Translations under genes and position numbers: made by a program
NCBI GenBank assembly: GCA_021107345.1
Contig: JAIOSX010000278.1
Coordinates: forward strand, 1-5,338
Direction: 5' to 3'
Origin: Candidatus Aegiribacteria sp.
Lineage (GTDB): Bacteria > Fermentibacterota > Fermentibacteria > Fermentibacterales > Fermentibacteraceae
DNA: 5,338 bases
Notes under the pieces: model-generated
Databases searched by the model: none
The model's input: the letters and a program-made list of their open reading frames with translations, nothing else
What the model was told of the DNA's origin: nothing
Shown: one piece after another, positions 1-5,338 of the stretch
How positions within the stretch are numbered: position 1 is the first letter of the stretch
Layout of the letters: every line of letters starts with the position of its first letter

Positions 1-8
1 ATCTTTCC

Positions 9-215
9 ATGAGTGATACAGAAAAAAATATATGTCCGAGCTGTAACTATCTTGGGAAAGATGAAGACAGTGCCTGTCCGTACTGTGGTCTTAAGCTGAT
101 TTCGAAATGTCCGAAATGTAAGGCACGAATCAAGGTTGTATTCGCACGATACTGCTACATCTGTGGTTTTTGCTTTGAAAATGTGACATACGAATCAAAC
201 AGAAAAGAGAATTAG
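9..215 (+). CDS. Small double zinc-ribbon protein (start uncertain)
   Basis: This encodes 68 residues with four CxxC knuckles: C9/C12, C23/C26, C34/C37 and C49/C52, plus an extra C55. The pairing C9-C12 with C23-C26 and C34-C37 with C49-C52 is what a double zinc ribbon (DZR-like fold) would give, so two structural zinc sites are expected. There is no signal peptide or membrane segment, so it should be cytoplasmic. Zinc ribbons of this kind usually mediate protein or nucleic-acid contacts, and no specific role can be read here. The eight bases before the ATG carry no Shine-Dalgarno and no in-frame stop, so this could be the C-terminal end of a longer protein that starts outside the window. It stops one base before the next gene, which suggests cotranscription and translational coupling with a secreted protein, an odd pairing. 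Confidence 0.75.
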   Translation: MSDTEKNICPSCNYLGKDEDSACPYCGLKLISKCPKCKARIKVVFARYCYICGFCFENVTYESNRKEN

Positions 216-216
216 T

Positions 217-825
217 ATGTTAAGGATGGTTGTATTACTAACAGCCCTTCTGGCGTTCATTACCGTTGCTGCGACCGCGCACGAGGTAACCCTTAATCCA
301 TCAGAGGACGCCGCTATTTATACAGCTGCCCCGGATTCAAATTATGGAGATTGGAATTACGCCTGGATCGGGTTTAATAACGGATGGACCGTATCATTGG
401 TCTATTTCGACCTGTCGGAATATATGGGGGTTACCCTAGAGAACGCAATTCTTGAGTTATACCTCCATAATCCATGGGGAACCATACCGGATAATAACTG
501 GATCAAGATGGCAGACGGAACCTGGGATGAAAGCACGGTCACCTGGAACACAAACCCTGGATTCAATGACATCCAATCTTTGTTCTTTGCCGATCCTATG
601 ATGGGTTGGCTCTCTCTGGATGTAACGGCGTTCGTTGAGGATTGGGTTGACGGAATTTGCCCCAATTACGGATTCTTCATGTATCAGCTGGACGCAACTC
701 ATAGTGGATTTCACTTCAACACAAAGGAAGGTAGTTTTAAGCCTAAATTGACGATCACTTACCAGTACAGCGATCTGGAGTCAACCACTTTCGGTTGTAT
801 CAAGACGCTGTTTAACCAGGAGTAG
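217..825 (+). CDS. Secreted DNRLRE/CBM96-like beta-sandwich protein, paralogue 1
   Basis: The 202-residue product begins with a signal peptide: a short basic start, a hydrophobic core at residues 5-18 and a likely cut after A19-T20-A21. The rest fits one DNRLRE-type domain, related to disaggregatase repeats and CBM96. A strand-rich N-terminal half is followed by the W-D-E-S-T-V-T-W-N segment at 103-111, the L-D-V-T then V-E-D-W-V-D-G segment at 134-146, and a closing F-x-x-K-E-x-x-x-x-P-x-L-x-I-x-Y strand at about 167-182 that corresponds to the family's SRE motif. The family is linked to polysaccharide binding or surface structures, and the ligand here is unknown. Residues 186-199 (DLESTTFGCIKTLF) form a tail shared with the next gene. 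The start follows AGAGA (206-210) by six bases and lies one base after the upstream stop. A second in-frame ATG at 226 has no spaced ribosome site. Confidence 0.85.
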   Translation: MLRMVVLLTALLAFITVAATAHEVTLNPSEDAAIYTAAPDSNYGDWNYAWIGFNNGWTVSLVYFDLSEYMGVTLENAILELYLHNPWGTIPDNNWIKMADGTWDESTVTWNTNPGFNDIQSLFFADPMMGWLSLDVTAFVEDWVDGICPNYGFFMYQLDATHSGFHFNTKEGSFKPKLTITYQYSDLESTTFGCIKTLFNQE

Positions 826-854
826 TTGATGCGTAGAATCACGCATCAATTATT
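821..854 (+). promoter_or_regulatory. Intercistronic stem-loop next to a Shine-Dalgarno
   Basis: Bases 821-834 can pair with 841-854 around a six-base loop (835-840, AGAATC). Nine central pairs are perfect (TTGATGCGT with ACGCATCAA), and five outer pairs include two G-T wobbles. The 5' arm contains the stop codon of the first DNRLRE gene (823-825), and the 3' arm ends one base before the Shine-Dalgarno of the second. No T-tract follows, so a simple terminator is unlikely. An RNA processing or stability element, or a structure tuning translation of the second gene, fits better. The pairing is seen directly; the function is inferred. Confidence 0.6.
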
Positions 855-855
855 T

Positions 856-862
856 GGAGGAG
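856..862 (+). promoter_or_regulatory. Shine-Dalgarno that fixes the start of the second DNRLRE gene
   Basis: GGAGGAG sits just before the ATG at 865; its GGAGG part lies four bases from that ATG. It rules out the in-frame TTG at 826 and ATG at 829, which lie in the hairpin arm, lack a ribosome site and would place polar residues before the signal peptide. Confidence 0.8.
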
Positions 863-864
863 AA

Positions 865-1470
865 ATGAAAAATCTCATTGCAGCAGTAATAATAACTTCA
901 ATACTTGCAATAACCCTATTTGCCGATACCTACAGCGAAGAACCAATCGCCGACACCTGGATCTATGGAAGCTCTGGACCCTGGGGGTATAGCTATACAC
1001 TCAGGACCAATATTATCTCCGTATTCGATCAGGAGATTGTCATCAGGTTTGATCTCTCTTCTATCCCTACCGGTTCAACGATTAACTCGGCAGTATTGAA
1101 CGCTTACAATTATGACGGAACTTCCCCAACCACACTCGAATGTGATATTTACCGCGTAACAGAAGACTGGGTCGAGGCTACTCTGATCAGTTCTATAGCG
1201 CACGATATATGCACTTCATACGATCATATAGTAATGAACGGAGTCGATTGGTACGATTTCGATATAACGCTTCTTGTCCAGGATTGGGTTGACGGAACTC
1301 ATGATAACTTCGGAATCGTCTTCTATGGTACGAGCGGGTCAGGTACGCCCCAGTATTTTCGCTCGAGAGAAGCAACTTCGAACAATCCACATCTTGATAT
1401 TGATTACACTCCCCCTACGAGTCTTGAAAGTATTACGTTCGGAGCGATAAAGGCATTATTTATGCAGTAA
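865..1470 (+). CDS. Secreted DNRLRE/CBM96-like beta-sandwich protein, paralogue 2
   Basis: Starting at the ATG at 865, the product has 201 residues. A signal peptide (K2, hydrophobic core about 4-19, likely cut after L18-F19-A20) is followed by a DNRLRE-type domain. Typical elements are A-D-T-W-I at 29-33, the R-F-D-L-S-S-I-P strand at 61-68, V-T-E-D-W-V-E at 98-104, V-Q-D-W-V-D-G at 138-144, and the family hallmark F-R-S-R-E with P-H-L-D-I-D-Y at 165-181. The hallmark is better preserved than in the upstream paralogue. The two genes share an 18-base identical stretch (638-655 and 1280-1297) over the DWVDG segment but are otherwise well diverged, so the duplication is old or each copy was acquired separately. 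Residues 187-199 repeat the tail seen in the first protein (SLESITFGAIKALF region). It is probably exported and surface-located or released, with ligand unknown. Confidence 0.87.
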   Translation: MKNLIAAVIITSILAITLFADTYSEEPIADTWIYGSSGPWGYSYTLRTNIISVFDQEIVIRFDLSSIPTGSTINSAVLNAYNYDGTSPTTLECDIYRVTEDWVEATLISSIAHDICTSYDHIVMNGVDWYDFDITLLVQDWVDGTHDNFGIVFYGTSGSGTPQYFRSREATSNNPHLDIDYTPPTSLESITFGAIKALFMQ

Positions 1471-1579
1471 AAAAATCTGGTCAGAATCAAAAGGAGCAGG
1501 TAATCCGGGAGATTCCAGTTCATGTTATCTTCAGGCCGAACTGGCAGAAAGACGGTTTCTCACTCGACGGAATATCTTT

Positions 1580-3061
1580 TCACCTTAGCACAGTGAAGCG
1601 TGAACCCGCGATATGGTTTCCCGATTCAATGATCAGCATATACACTCCGTTTGGCGCATCTTCGGGAACATCCCAGTTCAGCTGGCAATCACCTGATTCA
1701 AGGTTTTCCAGATCGAACTGATCGATCCGGCGCCCTGAAAGATCGAAGATGGTGACGAACAGTGACCCTGACGGAATGCGTGCAGAGAACTTCAAACTGT
1801 TCATGACCGGATTTGGAGATAATCCCGTAACAGATAGAATCCCTGTGCTTACGCCTTCGGTGTTGATTTCTATTCCTGTAAGATTAATGAGATTCATACA
1901 CAATAATATATTCATGAATCTGCATTCAGCGCAGAACTCAGCAATGGCACTCGAATCGTTCTGGCTGCCCCAGAAACCGTTGTCATCAACCTCAACGCCA
2001 AAAGACAAACATGTCTGATGTTCCGAATCGTCGTACGACCAGTCGCACGCATCACCATTAGAGGGGTACATCAATTGGCCGCATCTCCCGTACTGATACC
2101 CGTTCTGCGCAGTCATCGCTGAAGCCCAGCTCTGAAATGTGCTCTGATGATCCGTGGGCTGATTCACATAATTCCAGGAGTAGATCACCATACCTCCATA
2201 GGAGTGATAATGCATCGAACCAACAGGATCTATGGAATTCGTAAAACAGCGAAGTACCTCTGTTTCCGGCTCTGAAAAAGCCTCATGTCCTCTGTAGGTA
2301 TTATCGTATGGGTGTGGGCTGGATCCATAATCATCGTATCCCCACTGATATCCGAAATTCCTGTTCAGATCGATGCCGGAGGAGGATACGGGAGTGGTAA
2401 AATTCATGTTTTTCCTCTGATCACCGCCATTGGGCATGTTGTATTCATATCCATCCGGATTAACGATTGGCATTATATAGATCTCGGAGTTGTCCAGGAT
2501 GCAGGTGGCCATTGTATCATTGTTGTATTCGGTGGCCAGCCACATTCCAAAATCGGCTAAAACAGAGTTGGTCGCCGGTTCACGGGAATGTATGAGAGAG
2601 TTGAAAAAGATCGCGGGCTTATCCGAGGGACCGGATGAACTTGTAATACAGATCGAGTAGATATCTCTGCCATGAAAGGACTGTCCCTGAGTTACAGGAT
2701 ACTGTACCAGGTCGGGATATGTGGCGGCAAGATCGGTCCAGAATGCCCAGGTTTCCGCAGGGTCGAGGTAGTAACCTGCATCGTCGGTATTCTCAGGCAG
2801 CAGCCTTACCCATGATTCAGGCAGAATTCGGATGGCTGTCGCCTTACTTTCCAGAGTGGATATATACGATTCGTCAATGACTATATCAACGTAATTCTGG
2901 CGGCGATTTACTGCCGCGATATCGTAACCGTCAGCCAGAAGGGATTCAAGCGAACAGTTCTGAAGCTCGAAGAGCCTGACCATCACTTCCGATGCTCTCA
3001 CATCAGATACCACCGAAACAGATAGAATCAGGAACAGAAACTGCATGAAATGCTTTTTCAT
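1580..3061 (-). CDS. Secreted M14 zinc carboxypeptidase with FlgD/T9SS-type C-terminal domain
   Basis: The 493-residue precursor has a signal peptide (cut near A23), a propeptide-like region (about 25-95), an M14 catalytic domain (about 100-392) and a C-terminal sorting-type domain (about 412-493). Metallocarboxypeptidases of this family remove C-terminal residues from peptides. Zinc ligands are H158 and E161 in HSRE and H286 in HSYG. Further conserved elements are N233-R234 in DLNRN, which binds the substrate carboxylate, Y332 in the YPSNGDACDW segment, and the catalytic E357 in FGVEV. D337 aligns with the Asp that gives carboxypeptidase T its taste for basic side chains, so mixed specificity is possible. 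Oddly, the residue expected to match Arg127 of carboxypeptidase A is M219 (RKNM rather than RKNR). The tail (SPNP at 415-418, then the I-F-D-L-S-G-R and G-V-Y strands) resembles type IX secretion C-terminal domains. The ATG has AGGAG (3069-3073) seven bases upstream. Confidence 0.93.
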   Translation of the reverse strand: MKKHFMQFLFLILSVSVVSDVRASEVMVRLFELQNCSLESLLADGYDIAAVNRRQNYVDIVIDESYISTLESKATAIRILPESWVRLLPENTDDAGYYLDPAETWAFWTDLAATYPDLVQYPVTQGQSFHGRDIYSICITSSSGPSDKPAIFFNSLIHSREPATNSVLADFGMWLATEYNNDTMATCILDNSEIYIMPIVNPDGYEYNMPNGGDQRKNMNFTTPVSSSGIDLNRNFGYQWGYDDYGSSPHPYDNTYRGHEAFSEPETEVLRCFTNSIDPVGSMHYHSYGGMVIYSWNYVNQPTDHQSTFQSWASAMTAQNGYQYGRCGQLMYPSNGDACDWSYDDSEHQTCLSFGVEVDDNGFWGSQNDSSAIAEFCAECRFMNILLCMNLINLTGIEINTEGVSTGILSVTGLSPNPVMNSLKFSARIPSGSLFVTIFDLSGRRIDQFDLENLESGDCQLNWDVPEDAPNGVYMLIIESGNHIAGSRFTVLR

Positions 3062-3198
3062 ATCATCTCTCCTAACTTAAGAACTTTCTCAAGCGGTTCA
3101 CAAGTGCGCAAAGAATTAAAAAAAGAATATAACGGTTTGAATCCTGCAGTCATTCTGTGAGGCTTCCTGAGCTCGTGCTCTGCAATCAAATAGAACAT
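3058..3198 (-). CDS. Doubtful 46-codon ORF overlapping the peptidase start
   Basis: An ATG at 3198, nine bases after the stop of the phosphoesterase gene, opens a 46-codon frame. Its TGA overlaps the peptidase ATG in an ATGA junction, the arrangement typical of translational coupling. The peptide is basic (ELRKPHR near residues 9-15), with an aromatic FKPLYSFF segment and a C-terminal EPLEKVLKL helix-like end. It has no signal peptide and I recognise no family. Against it, no Shine-Dalgarno precedes its ATG, the peptidase has its own strong ribosome site, and open frames of this length arise by chance about one time in ten. It may simply be the untranslated leader of the peptidase. Confidence 0.22.
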   Translation of the reverse strand: MFYLIAEHELRKPHRMTAGFKPLYSFFNSLRTCEPLEKVLKLGEMI

Positions 3199-3207
3199 GG
3201 TTGTGTA

Positions 3208-4458
3208 TTATCTATACAGCTCTATAGATTCATAAGGCGTTTCGGCTTCGGGGCGATAGCGATGAAGCTGCATACTCAGCCAATCACCGCTTACCTGTAC
3301 CAGAAGGTAGTTGTAATCTTCCACTCTCTGATTACCTTTCCAGTACATTTCCTCTGGATAGTCATCTGATTGAGGAGTTGTTTCATGACTCTGCTCGCCA
3401 CCTCCACCCCCAAGGACAAGATACCGAATCCCTTCAACTTCATAGACTTCCGTAGTGTGTACATGCCCGTTAAACACAGTAATGCTCAGATCAGATGCAA
3501 AAGGTTCTATGTAATAATGCGGATTGTGTTCTTCAGGCAGAGGCCCGAATCCGGATTGACAGAAAGCAGGATTATGAAACGTGATGAACACCTGTCTGCT
3601 GCCGATATCAACAGCTTCCTGAAGCCAGTCAGTCAAATTATCCATCTGTACCTGGAATTCCGGGTATCTTCCTCCCCATTCTGATGGATTTCGGTAGTCC
3701 ATATCACCTGTATCAAGAAAGATGAAGCGACAGCCTTCATAATCAAACATGTAGACCCGGTTCTCTATCGTGAAGCCCATTTCAGAAAGATATGGTACCG
3801 TACTCAGAAGACCATCGAGGTCTTCATCCAGCCAGGTTTCATGATTGCCCGGAGCCGGGAAAAACCGGCCTGGAAGTCCTTCCGGATTGCTTTCCGGAAG
3901 CTTTGCCAGGAATCGCTCATACAAATCACTCCAGAAAGGACTATCATCTCTGGATGTTCCGAAAAAACCGAAATAGGTCATATCACCTGTATTGAGGCAG
4001 AAGGATGGACCCAGTAGAGGGTCATCTTCTCCTTCCCTGATATCCTCGATGATACTGTTGTATACCCAGGCCTGTCCTTCAGAGCGCAATACAATATTCG
4101 CACCGGGTCCGCGAACCATCAGACGTGGCCATCCGTTTTTCAACACAGACAGGGAGTATGCATCTGGTGTACTCACAGGCCATACCCTGAACCAGTCCAG
4201 TTCTCCGGTTATCGGATCGAAACTCAGTTCATGATCCAGCTGCGCATCCGGACCGTATGCATACAGCATGATCTGTTCAAAGCACTGCTCAATTTCTTCA
4301 ATCTGGTTTTCACTGAATGGGAAATAACCCGGGAGTCTGTTGTCACCGAATACTACAAAGGAAAAAGCTGCAAAATCACCTGCTTCAGTCTCATTCGGAA
4401 AAAGTACAATCGAAAATACGAATACTGACAGAAAGACCATACTGAAAAGTGATTTCAT
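3208..4458 (-). CDS. Secreted calcineurin-like metallophosphoesterase
   Basis: The 416-residue product has a signal peptide (hydrophobic core about 7-20, likely cut after T24-E25-A26). All five blocks of the calcineurin-like metallophosphoesterase fold are present: VFGDNR (D39), NTGD (D159), GNHE (N205, H206, E207), FITFHNP (H295) and GHVH (H332, H334). Such enzymes bind two metal ions and cleave phosphomonoesters or diesters; the substrate cannot be read here. Motif I is G-D-N-R, so the usual DxH histidine is replaced by R41. The gap between the first two motifs is about 117 residues, far longer than usual, and residues 45-128 form an insertion I do not recognise. A glycine run (350-354) follows the last motif. 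There is no C-terminal sorting domain like that on the peptidase, so it may stay in the periplasm. The ATG is preceded by a full AGGAGG six bases upstream. Confidence 0.9.
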   Translation of the reverse strand: MKSLFSMVFLSVFVFSIVLFPNETEAGDFAAFSFVVFGDNRLPGYFPFSENQIEEIEQCFEQIMLYAYGPDAQLDHELSFDPITGELDWFRVWPVSTPDAYSLSVLKNGWPRLMVRGPGANIVLRSEGQAWVYNSIIEDIREGEDDPLLGPSFCLNTGDMTYFGFFGTSRDDSPFWSDLYERFLAKLPESNPEGLPGRFFPAPGNHETWLDEDLDGLLSTVPYLSEMGFTIENRVYMFDYEGCRFIFLDTGDMDYRNPSEWGGRYPEFQVQMDNLTDWLQEAVDIGSRQVFITFHNPAFCQSGFGPLPEEHNPHYYIEPFASDLSITVFNGHVHTTEVYEVEGIRYLVLGGGGGEQSHETTPQSDDYPEEMYWKGNQRVEDYNYLLVQVSGDWLSMQLHRYRPEAETPYESIELYR

Positions 4459-4464
4459 TCCAAA

Positions 4465-4470
4465 CCTCCT
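4465..4470 (-). promoter_or_regulatory. Strong Shine-Dalgarno of the metallophosphoesterase gene
   Basis: On the minus strand this reads AGGAGG, complementary to the 16S anti-Shine-Dalgarno core, and lies six bases from the ATG. It fixes the start and suggests efficient translation. Confidence 0.75.
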
Positions 4471-4481
4471 GATGTCCAGAT

Positions 4482-4509
4482 ATTATGTTAGTATCCAACA
4501 GATAAACAA
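4482..4509 (-). promoter_or_regulatory. Possible sigma70-type promoter for the metallophosphoesterase
   Basis: On the minus strand TTGTTT (4504-4509) and CATAAT (4482-4487) are 16 bases apart. The -10 matches five of six consensus bases but the -35 only three. Transcription would begin about 16 bases before the ATG and include the AGGAGG site, a sensible layout. Promoter rules in this lineage are unknown to me, so this is tentative. It would make the phosphoesterase separable from the lipoprotein gene upstream. Confidence 0.3.
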
Positions 4510-4611
4510 TCTACATCTCCCCTGTTCCGATACGAAATCCCGGAATGAACGGAATAAAGGCCAAGCGTAGCACTTTAGAGCATTTCTGTTCGACTATGCC
4601 CGGTTATTCAA

Positions 4612-5070
4612 TCATTGTGGCACCAGATAACCACGTTCACTTTGAACTATCGGAACTCCGGAACCATAGATTGTCAGCTCCGCTTCGATAATGTCATTGT
4701 TTACCCATATGACAAATCGTCCTCCGGCAAACACACCTTCATCAAGTTCATAAATTCTTGATTCGCCGCCATCATCTGTCTTTTGACCACTGATAGAACC
4801 AGGCTCAATTGTCACTATACGCCCATCTTCGGTAAAAGCTACTTGATATTGAGTACCTTCGTTTGTCTTTATGTAGTCACTTTCCTGAAGGTCATCCATT
4901 GGAAGTTGTGCATCCGGCATTTCTAGAATTCTGTCAATCTCCAGCACATAGCTATTTCCATCCGGTAATGAAATCCTGTCAGCATATTCATCATCCGAGT
5001 CAGCGGCATCGCAACTTACTAAAAGTAATGAAAAACCTGAAAATATTGCTACGTATTTAATGAGATCCAT
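4612..5070 (-). CDS. Small acidic lipoprotein of unknown family
   Basis: Starting at the ATG at 5070, the product has 152 residues. It opens with a lipoprotein signal: K5, a hydrophobic core at 7-18 and the lipobox L17-V18-S19-C20, so lipidation at C20 is expected. The next residues (DAADSDDEYAD) are very acidic. Asp at position +2 would mean inner-membrane retention under the E. coli rule, which may not hold here. The remainder alternates short predicted strands and turns: YVLEIDRIL at 41-49, YQVAFTEDGRIVTIEP at 75-90, and RFVIWVNNDIIEAELTIYG at 118-136. This suggests a compact beta domain. I recognise no family or catalytic motif and assign no function. An in-frame TTG at 5097 would extend it by nine residues but would bury the ribosome site. 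The next gene on the same strand starts 153 bases downstream, so cotranscription is possible but not shown. Confidence 0.8.
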   Translation of the reverse strand: MDLIKYVAIFSGFSLLLVSCDAADSDDEYADRISLPDGNSYVLEIDRILEMPDAQLPMDDLQESDYIKTNEGTQYQVAFTEDGRIVTIEPGSISGQKTDDGGESRIYELDEGVFAGGRFVIWVNNDIIEAELTIYGSGVPIVQSERGYLVPQ

Positions 5071-5075
5071 TATTT

Positions 5076-5084
5076 CCCTCTCCT
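5076..5084 (-). promoter_or_regulatory. Shine-Dalgarno that fixes the lipoprotein start
   Basis: On the minus strand the run AGGAGAGGG holds two possible ribosome sites: AGGAG nine bases and GAGGG five bases before the ATG at 5070. It lies inside the alternative TTG-initiated frame, which argues for the ATG and so for a clean lipoprotein signal. Confidence 0.65.
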
Positions 5085-5172
5085 GTACTAAGGTCAACGG
5101 TTTTTATACGGTGGCTACGATGGCTGCAATGTGTGTTTCTTCAAGGATAATACGGCACAACACTCCTTTCTG

Positions 5173-5187
5173 GAAGTACTGTACTTC
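5173..5187. promoter_or_regulatory. Perfect 15-base palindrome, possible operator
   Basis: GAAGTAC and GTACTTC flank a single T, giving seven-base perfect arms, the form of a small dimeric regulator site. It lies about 100 bases upstream of the lipoprotein start. A weak promoter candidate is in between: TTGCAG at 5124-5129 and TATAAA at 5103-5108 on the minus strand, with a short 15-base spacer. A palindrome of this exact form is expected about 0.3 times by chance in a window this size, so position rather than rarity is the main argument. Confidence 0.3.
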
Positions 5188-5239
5188 AGTTCAGCGAGTA
5201 ACTGATTAAGGTATCAGCTTTTATTGAGAAACAATGATG

Positions 5240-5338
5240 TCAGGTGCATCTATCGTCGTACCAATATTTTTTAGCAAACTCATTAAAGCTCTTTGATGGA
5301 AAGAACATTACATACAAACCACGAATCAGCAGCGGGAA
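5240..5338 (-). CDS. Possible C-terminal end of a gene running off the window
   Basis: Reading leftwards from the window edge, one frame stays open for 32 codons to a TGA at 5240-5242, while the other two minus frames close early (one after 3 codons, the other after 17). The peptide has a hydrophobic start (FPLLIRGLYVMFF), then a basic and aromatic end (FAKKYWYDDRCT). That would suit a protein with a membrane or buried segment near its C-terminus, but it is too short to identify. If real it belongs to the same leftward gene series. The region from its stop to the lipoprotein start (5071-5239) holds the palindrome, a short inverted repeat (CTGAT 5202-5206 with ATCAG 5213-5217) and no convincing gene. 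Confidence 0.35.
   Translation of the reverse strand, partial: FPLLIRGLYVMFFPSKSFNEFAKKYWYDDRCT

Noticed and set aside
826..864. N-terminal extension of the second DNRLRE protein from the TTG at 826 or ATG at 829
   Set aside because: These starts lie in the hairpin arm with no ribosome site, and the extension would place polar residues before a clean signal peptide. The ATG at 865 has GGAGGAG.
1515..1544. Inverted repeat CCAGTTC / GAACTGG with a 16-base loop between the convergent genes, a possible bidirectional terminator
   Set aside because: Seven pairs with so long a loop are expected several times by chance in this window, and no T-tract follows on either strand. The 109-base gap otherwise shows nothing clear.
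1430..1721. Plus-strand open frame of nearly 100 codons running from the end of the second DNRLRE gene into the peptidase region, with protein-like composition
   Set aside because: It has no suitable start codon with a ribosome site, overlaps two well-supported genes, and most of it is antisense to the peptidase coding region, which often leaves such frames open.
3110..3150. T-rich run on the minus strand after the phosphoesterase gene, a possible terminator
   Set aside because: No stem longer than four or five pairs lies directly upstream of the T-run, so it does not meet the pattern of an intrinsic terminator.
5071..5097. TTGACC and AATAAT spaced by 17 bases on the minus strand, a promoter-like pair before the lipoprotein
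   Set aside because: The -10 overlaps the ATG at 5070, so transcription would begin inside the coding region and exclude the ribosome site.
5110..5168. Short GTG or TTG frames (about 19 codons) after AAAGGAG upstream of the lipoprotein
   Set aside because: The start codons overlap or touch the ribosome-site sequence, and the peptides are too short to support.

Overview
The window looks like chromosomal DNA from an uncultured Gram-negative bacterium, probably of the FCB-type candidate phyla (Fermentibacterota/Aegiribacteria-like lineages are my best guess). The reasons are moderate GC content, a high share of exported proteins, a peptidase ending in a FlgD/T9SS-type C-terminal domain, and secreted DNRLRE-type beta proteins. 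The lineage is inferred from protein style alone, with no marker gene or database search.

The left third (1-1470) reads rightwards. It holds a small double zinc-ribbon protein, then, one base after its stop, a secreted protein of the DNRLRE/CBM96-like type, then a second secreted protein of the same type. The two secreted proteins are diverged paralogues and end in nearly the same short tail, LES-x-TFG-x-IK-x-LF. A 14-pair stem-loop covers the stop of the first paralogue and ends where the Shine-Dalgarno of the second begins.

The right two thirds (1580-5338) read leftwards and converge on the first cluster across a 109-base gap. In transcription order they hold a possible gene end at the window edge, a small acidic lipoprotein of unknown family, a secreted calcineurin-like metallophosphoesterase, a doubtful 46-codon ORF, and a secreted M14 zinc carboxypeptidase with propeptide, catalytic domain and C-terminal sorting-type domain. 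Gaps of about 150 bases separate the main genes, so they need not form one operon.

All five confident full-length genes other than the zinc ribbon encode exported products. The window therefore reads as a cell-surface or scavenging neighbourhood: peptide trimming, phosphate-ester hydrolysis and possible glycan- or surface-binding beta proteins. No defence system, mobile element, CRISPR array, tRNA or rRNA was seen. The points most worth a second look are the shared C-terminal tail on the two DNRLRE proteins, the hairpin between them, and a carboxypeptidase that seems to have Met where the family has its substrate-polarising Arg.
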